From assembly GCA_018110985.1 (NCBI GenBank), contig JAGAWT010000006.1:62001-126000 (forward strand): a stretch of DNA of 64,000 nt. Direction: 5' to 3'. The translations under genes and the position numbers were made by a program. The notes under the pieces are model-generated. The model was not told the DNA's origin, did no database searches, and was given only the letters and a program-made list of their open reading frames with translations. Of this stretch, positions 36,646-45,260 are shown one piece after another. This DNA is from Oscillospiraceae bacterium (GTDB taxonomy: Bacteria > Bacillota > Clostridia > Oscillospirales > Ruminococcaceae). Every line of letters begins with the position of its first letter. Position 1 is the first letter of the stretch.

Positions 36646-36675
36646 AGCCATGACACTCTGCCATGGCTTCTCTTT
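36646..36675 (+). terminator. Terminator after the lipoprotein gene at 35772
   Basis: A stem AGCCATG / CATGGCT with a 9-nt loop is followed by TCTCTTTT. The next ATG (36697) is only ~22 nt beyond, so the following lipoprotein gene may depend on readthrough. Confidence 0.75.
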
Positions 36676-36696
36676 TAAGACAAGAAAGGCAAGGAT

Positions 36697-37527
36697 ATGA
36701 AAAGAGATCTGATAATGACTTCTGACCGATGTATATGGAAGAAATGCCCGCAAAAGCCTGGATATATGCGGTTTTGCGGGCAGAGATCCCCTATACATCG
36801 GGGAAGAATCAGTATGATATTGCTTGCGGCGGTGCTTCTGCTCTCGTCCTGCGGGCTGAGCAGGACAGTTGGCAAAAAGGAGGATCGGTCGGAGACCTCC
36901 CCCGTCACCTCCACGGAGTTTACCACCTTCCCCTCTGTCAGGGAAGAAAGCACTGTCACAGAGGAAAGCTCCTCAGCAGAGGAGACCGAGCCCGAGGAGC
37001 ATATGACGGAGATAACCCTCGGCGAGATGACCGTAAAGATCGATACGGATATATGGCAGACTATTGATGAATATATAGCAAGAAAGGAAGCAGAAGGAGA
37101 ACCCATTGATGAGGATACCTTAGAGGAAATACGCAGCACGAGTGCTGCGGTCTTTGCAAAGAAGGATGCCGACTGCTTTTTGTACCTTGACAAAATGGAA
37201 AGCTCAAGCCATTTCGACGGCTTCGGCACAAGACAGGATTACAACGCCTTCGCAAAGGCTCTGAATATTTCGGCGGACGGACACGAAAGTGTAAAGCAGT
37301 TCCGTTCCACAGTTGCCGAGAGAAACGGTTTCATGTACCTTGATTCGATATCGGACAATACGATAGGCGCAAACTCTCATCTCTGCACCATAATGAAGGA
37401 CAGCTTCGGCTATATGTTCGTTTATACGCCGCTCGAAAAGGCGAGCGACAAGCAGTTTATTTACGACATCATTGACAGCGCTGTTTTCAGTGATACAGCA
37501 GACTCAAAAACGACCGAAGCCGAATGA
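36697..37527 (+). CDS. Lipoprotein with a hairpin element inserted in its signal sequence
   Basis: The ATG at 36697 (AAGGAT before it) begins MKRDLI, but the next ~33-35 codons are encoded by an inverted-repeat element. Only after it comes the hydrophobic core ILLAAVLLLSSCG with a lipobox. Removing bases 36715-36819 joins MKRDLI to LLAAVLLLSSCG in frame, giving a textbook lipoprotein signal MKRDLILLAAVLLLSSCG. Translation could also start at the ATG at 36814 inside the element, though without positive residues. The mature protein (Thr/Ser/Glu-rich linker, then a ~170-residue domain with 'MTVKIDTDIWQTIDEY') is of unknown function. Confidence 0.72.
   Translation: MKRDLIMTSDRCIWKKCPQKPGYMRFCGQRSPIHRGRISMILLAAVLLLSSCGLSRTVGKKEDRSETSPVTSTEFTTFPSVREESTVTEESSSAEETEPEEHMTEITLGEMTVKIDTDIWQTIDEYIARKEAEGEPIDEDTLEEIRSTSAAVFAKKDADCFLYLDKMESSSHFDGFGTRQDYNAFAKALNISADGHESVKQFRSTVAERNGFMYLDSISDNTIGANSHLCTIMKDSFGYMFVYTPLEKASDKQFIYDIIDSAVFSDTADSKTTEAE
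36712..36815 (+). repeat. ~104-bp hairpin element, copy 1 (MITE-like)
   Basis: The ends form an imperfect inverted repeat: the left arm includes GACCGATGTATA and the right arm TATACATCG...AATCAGTAT. Inside is a perfect 11-bp stem TGCCCGCAAAA (36745-36755) / TTTTGCGGGCA (36772-36782). GATA occurs directly before (36711-36714) and after (36816-36819). It is about 73% identical to copy 2 at 37726, by eye. It lies inside the lipoprotein reading frame. Confidence 0.8.
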
Positions 37528-37530
37528 CTC

Positions 37531-37573
37531 AAAGGCTCCCGGAAATGCTCACCGTGCATTTTCGGGAGCCTTT
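37531..37573 (+). terminator. Terminator after the lipoprotein gene at 36697
   Basis: A long stem pairs AAAGGCTCCCG with CGGGAGCCTTT and continues with AAATGC / GCATTT, then CATTT. It lies 4 nt after the stop. Confidence 0.88.
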
Positions 37574-37678
37574 CATTTCGGGCGCCGATCTTCGGCAGCG
37601 GCAGACAGCTTTGAAAGCACCTTATCGTGTATAAACAAATATTTACCGCAAATAGGATTTTTGTTCGTACACTATCAC

Positions 37679-37707
37679 TTGACAACGATTTTCAAATATG
37701 CTAAAAT
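37679..37707 (+). promoter_or_regulatory. Promoter of the chemoreceptor gene
   Basis: TTGACA (37679-37684) and TAAAAT (37702-37707) have a 17-nt spacer. The transcript leader then includes hairpin element copy 2. The 37574-37678 stretch before it holds no feature I can name. Confidence 0.85.
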
Positions 37708-37725
37708 TACCTTGGGTGATTGTTT

Positions 37726-37830
37726 ATACTGATTTCTGACCGATGTATAGACAAGAAACAAGCCGCAAATGCTTGGATATAAGGGATCTGAGGCTTGGAG
37801 ATCGTCTATACATCGAGGAAGAATCAGTAT
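37726..37830 (+). repeat. ~105-bp hairpin element, copy 2 (in chemoreceptor leader)
   Basis: The outer 27 nt of each end are inverted repeats with 22 of 27 matches: ATACTGATT and CGATGTATAGAC are perfectly mirrored, with a small mismatched block between. An inner stem CAAGCC / GGCTTG (37759-37764, 37792-37797) sits at the place of the inner stem of copy 1 but with different sequence, so pairing is kept while bases change. It lies 19 nt downstream of the -10 box and 30 nt before the chemoreceptor start. Confidence 0.8.
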
Positions 37831-37859
37831 TATGAGCCCCTGACGTTTCTTAAAGGCAG

Positions 37860-39875
37860 GTGAGGGAATTGACAAGACTGCAAAAACACTTTTCGGCTTT
37901 GGTGTCTGTGATAATATTTTTCAGTCTGGCAGTGTCTGTCATCATCTCCATCATACTCGGTTCCTCTCAGAACGACCGCACTTTCCGCAAGATCACCACT
38001 GTGGGACTGAATGTTTTCAGGAGCGGTCAGGAGGATAACATCGACACTCTCAGGGAAATATACAGGATGTGGGATTCGGAAGACAGGGTGCGTTCCGCAT
38101 TAAGGGGAAGCTCTGCCGTCCTGCTCTCAAAGATATATCAGGATACGGTAGACAACGATGATATATACTGCCTTTTTACTGACGAAAAGGGCAAAATGAT
38201 CTGGGCATCGGATAATTTTGAGCTTTCCTACTACGATATAACAGCCTCTCTCAACGGCAGTACCGTAACGGGCTACATATCCGATGAAAGGGTGACGGTC
38301 AGCGCCGTATATATGGCTCCCGTAGTCTATGGCGCCGACAGCGTGATGGTGGGGACCGTGCTTCTGGGGTATGATCTCGGCTCTCAGGCGGCACTTGACA
38401 GCATAGCAAATAGCACAGGCTGTGAAAATGCTTTTTTTGTCAGCACCGAGAACGGCTACAAGCTCTATGTGAACACATTTTTCAGTGAACCGACCCAACA
38501 GGAGGATGAAGAAGCGCTCCCCGCAGATCAGGGCGAGACAGCTCAGGATACTGACATCCCCGATCTCTTCCTGCCCGAGGATGTGGTGAACGACATACTT
38601 GAAGACGGTACCCACGAAGGCACCATAAACATAGGAGGGCAGAATTACCTTTATTCCGCCGCCCATATAGACGATCTTTACGACAGGGACAAGGTGCTGC
38701 TCATTTCAGCCATGCCCACCACCGAGAGCGAACGTGCAAGGAGCTTCATGATAGGCATGACAGTTACGGTGGCTACCATCATCATAGTCATAGCCTACTT
38801 CCTCATGACCTTTTCCCTGAAGAAAACAGCGGTGGAGCCGATAGTAAAATCCGGTGAGCTTGCCCGTGCCATGGAAAACGGCGACCTCCATTTCCGGGAT
38901 TTTGACAAGGGCTTCCCAAACAATGAGATAGGCGACTTTGCGCTTGCCCTGCAGGACACAAAGCACACTCTCAGCACCTACATTGAGGACATCACCCGTG
39001 TTCTCGACCGCATGGCGGAAGGAGACTTCTCCGCAGCCCCCTCCCTTGATTACAGGGGAGACTTTGAGAGGATTAACATCTCCTTTGACCGCATCAGGCG
39101 GCAGATGACAGACATAGTAAGCTCCATCGACCGCTCCTCCGGGGAGGTCTACACAGGCTCAGAACAGATGTCAGCAGGCTCACAGATACTTGCGGACGGC
39201 ACGGTGACGCAGGCAGCAGCTCTTGATGAGCTTACGGAGAGGATATCCTCCGTGCTGTCAAGGACGAAGGAAAACGCCGAGACCGCTCTGCGCTGCAACT
39301 ATCTTTCCAAGGAATCGGAAAAGAGCGCAAACGAACAGAATGAGATCATGGGCAGGCTCATAGCCGCCATGAACGACATAGAGCAGAGATCCCGCAGGAT
39401 ACAGCTCATCATAAGCACCATAGACAATATCGCCTTCAGGACCAATATCCTGGCGCTGAACGCCGCCGTGGAGGCAGCCCGTGCAGGACAGGCGGGAAAG
39501 GGCTTTGCAGTGGTGGCGGACGAGGTGCGCAACCTTGCCTCCAAATCAGCCGAAGCCACCAGAGAGACGGGAGAGCTTATAACCTCCACATCCGAAGCTG
39601 TGGAGGAGGGAGTGCGCCTTGTTTACGAAGCCACCGACTCCATGAATGCCATTTCCGCCCGTGTAGCAGAGACTTCAAGGCTGGTGGCGGATATATCCGA
39701 CAGATCCACCCGACAGGCACAGGATATAGACCAGGTAAACTCCGCTCTGGAGAAGATCTCACTGGTAGTGGCGAAGAACTCCGCCACCGCAGAGGAGACC
39801 GCAGCCTCCTGTCAGGAGCTTACGGAACAGTCGAGAGAGCTAAAACGCAGGATAAGCGTTTTGAAAGCAAAGTAA
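37860..39875 (+). CDS. Methyl-accepting chemotaxis protein
   Basis: This is a 671-residue transmembrane chemoreceptor. It has TM1 at about residues 10-33, an extracellular sensor of about 260 residues (with Cache-like '[18 protein letters not shown]'), TM2 at about 298-322, a HAMP region (about 325-380) and a cytoplasmic signalling helix with the conserved hairpin tip [17 protein letters not shown]-type segment and [15 protein letters not shown]. The ligand is unknown. A GTG at 37860 or a TTG at 37869 could be the start; both have purine-rich sites upstream. No flagellar or chemotaxis genes are in the window, so it may signal to pili or to genes elsewhere. Confidence 0.92.
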   Translation: MRELTRLQKHFSALVSVIIFFSLAVSVIISIILGSSQNDRTFRKITTVGLNVFRSGQEDNIDTLREIYRMWDSEDRVRSALRGSSAVLLSKIYQDTVDNDDIYCLFTDEKGKMIWASDNFELSYYDITASLNGSTVTGYISDERVTVSAVYMAPVVYGADSVMVGTVLLGYDLGSQAALDSIANSTGCENAFFVSTENGYKLYVNTFFSEPTQQEDEEALPADQGETAQDTDIPDLFLPEDVVNDILEDGTHEGTINIGGQNYLYSAAHIDDLYDRDKVLLISAMPTTESERARSFMIGMTVTVATIIIVIAYFLMTFSLKKTAVEPIVKSGELARAMENGDLHFRDFDKGFPNNEIGDFALALQDTKHTLSTYIEDITRVLDRMAEGDFSAAPSLDYRGDFERINISFDRIRRQMTDIVSSIDRSSGEVYTGSEQMSAGSQILADGTVTQAAALDELTERISSVLSRTKENAETALRCNYLSKESEKSANEQNEIMGRLIAAMNDIEQRSRRIQLIISTIDNIAFRTNILALNAAVEAARAGQAGKGFAVVADEVRNLASKSAEATRETGELITSTSEAVEEGVRLVYEATDSMNAISARVAETSRLVADISDRSTRQAQDIDQVNSALEKISLVVAKNSATAEETAASCQELTEQSRELKRRISVLKAK

Positions 39876-39898
39876 AATACAAAGGAAGAAAGATCAAG

Positions 39899-40642
39899 AT
39901 GAATCTTAAAAAGACAGCAGCCGTGTGCTTTGCAGCAGCACTTCTTTCAGCCTGCGCAGGCGGCACACAGACCACATCCTCCGATGCTGCCGCACAGCCG
40001 GCGGAGACCACAGCAGAGACTACCACCATGGCACTTCCGGAGGGAGGTGTGCTGAACTTCGATCCTCCGAAAAAGGGCGACAAGATCGGTATCATAAAGG
40101 TGAAGGACTACGGCGAGATCAAGTTCAAGCTTTTCCCGGAAGCCGCACCCCTTGCCTGCGAGAATTTCGAGGGGCTCTGCTCCCAGAACTATTACGATGA
40201 GCTCATATTCCACCGTATAATCCCCCAGTTCATGATACAGGGCGGCGACCCCAAGGGAACGGGGAAAGGCGGACAGAGTATGTGGGGCGGCAGCTTTGAC
40301 GGCGGCATCCCGGAAGGGCTCTACCATTTCAGCGGTGCGGTGGCATACGCAAATTCGGGCAGCACATCCACCAACGGCTCCCAGTTCTACATAGTGAATA
40401 CGGATATAGGCTACATCTACGGGAACGACATAGAGTCCTACGGCTACCCGCAGGAGGTGGCAGACCTTTACAGGGAGCACGGCGGCACACCTTTCCTTGA
40501 CGGCAGATATACGGTATTCGGTCAGGTATTTGAGGGCTATGAATATGTCCAGCAGATAGCACAGGTAGAGACCGACGACAGCGACAAGCCCCTGAAGCAG
40601 GTCCAGATGGAAAGTGTCAGAGTAGTGGAGTACGATGGATAA
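39899..40642 (+). CDS. Lipoprotein cyclophilin-type peptidyl-prolyl isomerase
   Basis: This 247-residue protein has a lipoprotein signal (MNLKKTAAVCFAAALLSACAGG; Cys19), a Thr/Ala-rich linker and a cyclophilin domain (about residues 60-245). Active-site motifs are 'FHRIIPQFMIQGGD' and 'GSQFYIVNTD'. It should speed folding of exported proteins outside the membrane, like other Gram-positive extracellular cyclophilins. It overlaps maf by 8 nt. Confidence 0.9.
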   Translation: MNLKKTAAVCFAAALLSACAGGTQTTSSDAAAQPAETTAETTTMALPEGGVLNFDPPKKGDKIGIIKVKDYGEIKFKLFPEAAPLACENFEGLCSQNYYDELIFHRIIPQFMIQGGDPKGTGKGGQSMWGGSFDGGIPEGLYHFSGAVAYANSGSTSTNGSQFYIVNTDIGYIYGNDIESYGYPQEVADLYREHGGTPFLDGRYTVFGQVFEGYEYVQQIAQVETDDSDKPLKQVQMESVRVVEYDG

Positions 40643-41204
40643 ATACATACTTGCTTCAAACTCACCCAGAAGGCAGGAGCTTTTCCGCCTGATAAGCGAG
40701 GATTTCCTCATTTGTCCCACCAATGCGGAGGAGGTAGTCCCGGAGGGCACCCCTGCCGAAGATGTACCGCTGCTTTTGTCGGAGATCAAGGCGGAGGCAG
40801 CCGCAGCAGAGCACCCGGATGACATAGTCATCGGATGTGATACGGTGGTCATCCACAAGGGAAAGATATACGGAAAGCCCGCAGACCGTGAGGATGCCTT
40901 CAGGACACTGAAAACTCTTTCGGGAGAATGCCACACGGTGGTGACGGGGGTCACTCTCATACAGAAGAGCAGGGGGAAGAAAACGAGCTTTTCCCAGAAG
41001 TCCGTGGTGAAGTTCTGCGAGCTTTCCGATGAGGAGATAGAGTCCTACATAGATTCGGGTGATCCCTTCGACAAAGCCGGTTCCTACGGCATACAGGGGC
41101 GGGGCGCTCTCATTGTCAACGGCATATCCGGGGATTACTACAATATAATGGGACTTCCCGTGGGGATGCTGTACAGAAAGTTGAAAAAATTCCGTGAGGG
41201 ATAA
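40635..41204 (+). CDS. maf: Maf-family nucleotide pyrophosphatase
   Basis: This 189-residue housecleaning pyrophosphatase hydrolyses non-canonical or pyrimidine nucleoside triphosphates to monophosphates. The motifs LASNSPRRQELFRL (residues 6-19) and 'VIGCDTVVIHKGKIYGKP' and 'FDKAGSYGIQG' are all conserved. It overlaps the cyclophilin end, which shows they are co-translated. It is complete. Confidence 0.93.
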   Translation: MDKYILASNSPRRQELFRLISEDFLICPTNAEEVVPEGTPAEDVPLLLSEIKAEAAAAEHPDDIVIGCDTVVIHKGKIYGKPADREDAFRTLKTLSGECHTVVTGVTLIQKSRGKKTSFSQKSVVKFCELSDEEIESYIDSGDPFDKAGSYGIQGRGALIVNGISGDYYNIMGLPVGMLYRKLKKFREG

Positions 41205-41273
41205 TGTTCCTATCACTGTTAAATATCCACAAAAAAGTAACATTTTGTAACCGGATATTTGCCACTAAATCGT

Positions 41274-41302
41274 TTGACAATGATTTTTTGATGTGGTATA
41301 AT
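41274..41302 (+). promoter_or_regulatory. Consensus promoter of the four-repeat surface protein gene
   Basis: TTGACA (41274-41279) and TATAAT (41297-41302) are perfect with a 17-nt spacer. Confidence 0.92.
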
Positions 41303-41355
41303 TGATAATGATTTAATCATTATGACCATTTACAGGAATAAGGGAGTGACCTTAT

Positions 41356-43140
41356 ATGAATAAACTGGCAGGCATACTCGCCCTTTCTCTGGCTCTTGCT
41401 CCTCTCACCGCCGTTATAGATACCGGCGTGAGCGTAAGCGCCGTGAATGCGGAGGATATGATAACCATAACAGGAGGAACGGAAGTCCCCGTTTCCATCA
41501 GTGCAAAGCAGAAAGTGAGCGTAAGGGGTACCGTAAAGTCAGGCTCCACCACCATAACAAAGCTCATGGTGGGCATTTACGATGCCAACGGAAAAGCCAT
41601 GTCCGGCGGCTCCGTTACACCCAACTCCAAGAGCTACGACCTTTCCAAGCTGGATAAGTATGTGGAGTTCAACAAGCTGCCCGCAGGGAAGTACACTTAC
41701 AGGGTATTTGTTACGAACGGCTCCGAGACGAATTATTCCCTGGTGAACCAGGCATTTATAGTTACCGGCGGAGATGAGGCTTCGGCAGCACCTGCCGCAG
41801 CCGCTTCGAGCATGAAGCTGACGGGCGCATCAAAGATACCCGACAGGATCGCCGTTGGCGGAAAGGTGAGCGTTTACGGGAGCATTTCCTCCGATTCCAA
41901 GATAACCTCCGTCACTGTGGGCGTTTTCGGCACCGACGGAAAGCTTGCCACAGGAATAAAGACTTCCCCCAACTCCAAGAGCTTCAATATCAAGGCACTT
42001 GACAAGTACATCAAATTCGATACTCTGAAGTCCGGCACATACATCTATCGTGTTACTGCCAGCAACTCCGACTATTCAAACCATGTGCTGGAGGAGAAGA
42101 CATTTGTTGTAGGAAACGGTGCGGCTGCTGCCACGACCAAGAAGACATCCTCCTCAAGCACCGGAGTTTCCACCGCCAATGCATCCGCAGGCGGCATAAC
42201 CCTTAAAAACGGCACGGAGCTCCCCGCTCACCTGAACAAGGGCAAGTCCCTGAGAGTTACGGGCACAGTCTCCGCAAACTCCAAGATAGCTACGGTGACT
42301 GTAGGTGTGTTCTTTGAGGACGGAAAGCTCGCCACGGGCATAAAGACCTCCCCCAACAGAAATTCCTACAGCCTTTCGGAACTTGACAAATATGTTTACT
42401 TCAACAAGCTGGACGACGGCATCTACTACTACCGCATCACAGCCGCTCTTGAAGGCGGTGACACGGAGGTCCTGGTACAGAAGAAGTTTGCCGTGGGCTC
42501 CGCAGAGCTCAGTTCCGCTTCCGCCGTATACGACGGCGAAGATGATGAGTATATCGGTGACGACGAGCCCGTAGAGGGCGAGCTTGAGGGAGACGAGGAG
42601 CTTGATGATGACGGCTCTCTCGAAGACGATGACGGTTCCCTCACCGATGACAGCAACGACACAGCTGCCTCCGGAGACGACCTTACAGCCGATGACTCCG
42701 AGGAGATCATCATTTCCGACGATGACGATGAAGAGATCATAGCTGATGATGACGAGGAGCTTGCAGACGAGGATGATGAAGTCCCCGCTGACGATGAGTA
42801 TGAGGAAGAGGCAAGTGCAAGCGACACAATGTCCGCTAGCGGAGTTGTAGAACTCCCCTCCACCATAAAGGAAGGAAGGACCTTCTCCGTTTACGGAAAG
42901 GTGACCTCCTCCACCACCAAGCTCACCTCCGTTACCGCAGGCATCTTCAATACAAATGGCAAGCTGATAACAGGCAGGACCTCTACTGCCAGCTCCAAGA
43001 CCTACGACATTTCCGTTCTTGACAAGTATATACGCTTCAACGATCTGTCCGCAGGAACCTATGTATTCAAGATAGTCGCTTCCAACGGCGATGAAGAGGA
43101 TGTAACGGTTTACGAGAAGCAGTTCAGGATCACCAAGTAA
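41356..43140 (+). CDS. Secreted four-repeat protein with a long acidic linker
   Basis: This 594-residue protein has a signal peptide (about residues 1-32). Four beta-rich repeats of ~100 residues lie at about 36-138, 153-253, 281-382 and 497-594. Each contains the pattern [IVL]-x-V-x-G-x-[VI]-x-S, then LDKY[VI]xF[ND]xL and G-x-Y-x-[YF]-[RK]. Between repeats 3 and 4 is a ~95-residue stretch that is mostly Asp/Glu (about 395-490), possibly binding cations. No sortase, dockerin or cell-wall anchor is visible. I know no named family. It is expressed from its own consensus promoter. Confidence 0.75.
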   Translation: MNKLAGILALSLALAPLTAVIDTGVSVSAVNAEDMITITGGTEVPVSISAKQKVSVRGTVKSGSTTITKLMVGIYDANGKAMSGGSVTPNSKSYDLSKLDKYVEFNKLPAGKYTYRVFVTNGSETNYSLVNQAFIVTGGDEASAAPAAAASSMKLTGASKIPDRIAVGGKVSVYGSISSDSKITSVTVGVFGTDGKLATGIKTSPNSKSFNIKALDKYIKFDTLKSGTYIYRVTASNSDYSNHVLEEKTFVVGNGAAAATTKKTSSSSTGVSTANASAGGITLKNGTELPAHLNKGKSLRVTGTVSANSKIATVTVGVFFEDGKLATGIKTSPNRNSYSLSELDKYVYFNKLDDGIYYYRITAALEGGDTEVLVQKKFAVGSAELSSASAVYDGEDDEYIGDDEPVEGELEGDEELDDDGSLEDDDGSLTDDSNDTAASGDDLTADDSEEIIISDDDDEEIIADDDEELADEDDEVPADDEYEEEASASDTMSASGVVELPSTIKEGRTFSVYGKVTSSTTKLTSVTAGIFNTNGKLITGRTSTASSKTYDISVLDKYIRFNDLSAGTYVFKIVASNGDEEDVTVYEKQFRITK

Positions 43141-43171
43141 GCCGATAAATAAACTAAAAGGATGAACTCAC

Positions 43172-43273
43172 ATGAAGGCGTTTGTCGGATCAATGTATTC
43201 AACAGAAGACTGCCTTTGCACATTCCTCTGCGAATGTGCGGTGAGTTGTACCTTCGTATACAAAAGGCTGTGA
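43172..43273 (+). CDS. Cys-rich 33-codon leader ORF before purE (uncertain)
   Basis: An ATG at 43172 with AAAAGG about 10 nt upstream opens a 33-codon frame: MKAFVGSMYSTEDC..., ending ...KRL. Cysteines fall at positions 14, 16, 20, 22 and 26. The stop codon sits inside the 5' arm of the terminator hairpin that precedes purE, so ribosome position could control the hairpin. This is the geometry of a leader peptide. It could also be a chance frame through a structured RNA. It is too short for standard gene callers. Confidence 0.4.
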   Translation: MKAFVGSMYSTEDCLCTFLCECAVSCTFVYKRL

Positions 43274-43290
43274 GTTTCACAGTCTTTTTA
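43266..43290 (+). terminator. Intrinsic terminator upstream of purE (attenuator)
   Basis: The stem GGCTGTGA / TCACAGTC (43266-43273, 43277-43284; one G-T pair) with a 3-nt loop is followed by TTTTTATCTTTTT, all within the purE leader. The upstream GCCTTT (43212-43217) can pair with AAAGGC at the base of the 5' arm and so act as an anti-terminator. Another perfect hairpin, GCACATTC / GAATGTGC, lies between them. Confidence 0.75.
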
Positions 43291-43322
43291 TCTTTTTGCT
43301 TTAAAGGAAAAGGGATGAATTT

Positions 43323-43817
43323 ATGAAAAAGGTTGCAGTCATAATGGGTTCGGACAGTGACTTCGATGTAGTGAAGGGTGCATTTTCCGAGCTTGACCGC
43401 TTCGGAGTACCCTATGAGGCTCACATAATGAGCGCCCACAGAACGCCCGCTCTTGCTGCGGATTTCGCAGCTTCCGCAAGGGAAGAGGGATTCGGCGTTA
43501 TCATCTGCGCTGCCGGAATGGCAGCCCATCTGGCGGGCGTAATGGCAGGAAACACCACTTTGCCTGTAATAGGAATACCCATCAGGTCTTCCTTTGACGG
43601 TCTCGATGCTCTCCTTGCCACGGTCCAGATGCCTTCGGGAGTACCTGTGGCAGCGGTAGCCGTGAACGGTGCAAAGAATGCTGCCATACTTGCGGTGCAA
43701 ATGCTCTCTCTTTCGGATGATGCCCTTGCTGCAAAGCTGGCAGAGGACAAGGCAAAGATGTCACGGAGCATAGCCGAAAAGGAAAGTGCTCTCCAAGAAA
43801 AGATAGCAAAGCTGTGA
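43323..43817 (+). CDS. purE: N5-carboxyaminoimidazole ribonucleotide mutase PurE
   Basis: This 164-residue class I PurE converts N5-CAIR to CAIR in purine synthesis. The conserved GSDSD (residues 9-13), MSAHRTP (about 38-44) and CAAGMAAHLAGVMAG segments are intact. The AAAGGAAAAGGG site lies upstream, and an attenuator precedes the gene. It is translationally coupled to the HAD gene by a 1-nt overlap. No purK is nearby. Confidence 0.96.
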   Translation: MKKVAVIMGSDSDFDVVKGAFSELDRFGVPYEAHIMSAHRTPALAADFAASAREEGFGVIICAAGMAAHLAGVMAGNTTLPVIGIPIRSSFDGLDALLATVQMPSGVPVAAVAVNGAKNAAILAVQMLSLSDDALAAKLAEDKAKMSRSIAEKESALQEKIAKL

Positions 43818-44470
43818 TGAGGTACTCCACCATCCTTTTCGACCTTGACGGCACCCTTACGGCATCCGCTCCGGGAATAACCGCTTCACTTGAGTTTGCA
43901 CTGAAAGAATGCGGTCACACTCCCCCGGAGGATATGCTGCGCTTTGTGGGGCCGCCCCTGTGGTACAGCCTGAAGGAATTCTGCGGCATAGAGGGGGATG
44001 AAGCGGAAAGGGTCATTTCCCGCTACAAGGAGCGCTACACCCGGAGGGGGATGTTTGAAAACTCCGTCTACGAGGGTGTGAAGGAGGCTCTTGAAAGCCT
44101 TTCCCAAAAGGGCTATACCCTTGGGACGGCAACAGGGAAATATGAGCTCTATGCCCGAAGGATAACCGACCATTTCGGTCTTTCCCCTTACCTTGCGGGT
44201 GTGTTCGGCAGTGAGAAGGACAAGGGGCGTGTGGAAAAGGCGGACATCATCGGCTACGCTCTTTCCGAGCTGGGTATAAGTGACAAAAGCACCGTTCTCA
44301 TGGTGGGAGACCGCTCCTACGATGCAGAGGGTGCAAAAAAGGCAAAGGTGGACTGCATGGGAGTCCTCTGGGGCTACGGGAGCAAGGAGGAACTCGAAAG
44401 CGCAGGTGTGCGCTATATAGCCTCAACTCCCGCCCATATGCTTGAAATATTGTACGAAACAAATTCATAA
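43817..44470 (+). CDS. HAD-superfamily phosphatase (Gph-like)
   Basis: This 217-residue HAD hydrolase has motif I DLDGTLTAS (catalytic Asp at about residue 10 and +2), a helical cap domain, motif II TATG, motif III Lys and motif IV GDRSYDAEGA. It resembles phosphoglycolate phosphatases and pyrophosphatase PpaX. The substrate is unknown. The position between purE and purC suggests a nucleotide-related housekeeping role, but this is only from context. Its start overlaps the purE stop. Confidence 0.85.
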   Translation: MRYSTILFDLDGTLTASAPGITASLEFALKECGHTPPEDMLRFVGPPLWYSLKEFCGIEGDEAERVISRYKERYTRRGMFENSVYEGVKEALESLSQKGYTLGTATGKYELYARRITDHFGLSPYLAGVFGSEKDKGRVEKADIIGYALSELGISDKSTVLMVGDRSYDAEGAKKAKVDCMGVLWGYGSKEELESAGVRYIASTPAHMLEILYETNS

Positions 44471-44485
44471 ACGGAGGAATTAAAA

Positions 44486-45199
44486 ATGGAAAACATCATC
44501 AAAGGTGAACAGCTTTACGAGGGAAAGGCAAAGAAAGTATTCGCCACCAACGATCCCGATCTCGTTATCGTTGACTACAAGGACGATGCCACAGCCTTCA
44601 ACGGCGAAAAGAAGGGCACTATCAGGGGCAAGGGCGTTGTCAACAACAAGATGACCAACTATATGCTCTCTCTCCTTGAAAAGGAGGGCGTACCCACTCA
44701 CTTTGTTGAGGAGCTTTCCGACCGTGAGACACTGGTAAAGAAGGTGGAGATAGTTCAGCTGGAGGTCATCGTAAGAAACGTGGCTGCGGGCAGCTTCTCC
44801 AAGAGGATGGGCGTTCCCGAGGGCAAGCCCTTCCTTTCTCCCATCCTTGAATACTCCTACAAGAACGACGATCTGGGCGATCCCTTCATCAACGACTACT
44901 ATGCAATGGCTCTGGGCGTTGCCACAAGGGAAGAACTGGACACCATCGCAGAATATGCCTTCAAAGTGAATGACTTCATGAAGAAGTTCTTCAAGGAGCA
45001 CAATATCGACCTTATAGACTTCAAGATAGAGTTCGGAAGATACAAGGGCAAGATCATCCTTGCAGACGAGATCTCCCCCGACACCTGCCGTTTCTGGGAC
45101 AGCACTACTCACGAAAAGCTGGACAAGGACCGTTTCCGCAGAGATATGGGCGGCGTTGAAGAGGCATATCAGGAAATGATGAAGAGGATCTTCGGCTGA
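44486..45199 (+). CDS. purC: SAICAR synthase PurC
   Basis: This 237-residue ATP-dependent ligase joins CAIR to aspartate. The opening [10 protein letters not shown] (residues 11-20), [12 protein letters not shown], the [15 protein letters not shown] segment and the [12 protein letters not shown] motif are all present. It lies 15 nt after the HAD gene. Length and motifs are normal. Confidence 0.97.
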   Translation: MENIIKGEQLYEGKAKKVFATNDPDLVIVDYKDDATAFNGEKKGTIRGKGVVNNKMTNYMLSLLEKEGVPTHFVEELSDRETLVKKVEIVQLEVIVRNVAAGSFSKRMGVPEGKPFLSPILEYSYKNDDLGDPFINDYYAMALGVATREELDTIAEYAFKVNDFMKKFFKEHNIDLIDFKIEFGRYKGKIILADEISPDTCRFWDSTTHEKLDKDRFRRDMGGVEEAYQEMMKRIFG

Positions 45200-45260
45200 T
45201 AAAGACAGGCTTTGGACCTTACACGGTACAAATTATTACGGTATTGACGGGAGCTAATAT

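Noticed and set aside
43141-43322. T-box or purine riboswitch in the purE leader
   Set aside because: No T-box sequence (TGGNACCGCG), no purine-aptamer core and no ZTP motif could be aligned.
43162-43326. 54-codon ORF overlapping the purE start (ATGA)
   Set aside because: Its ATG directly abuts AAAAGG with no spacing, and the frame crosses the terminator. The 43172 frame has better signals, although neither is proven.
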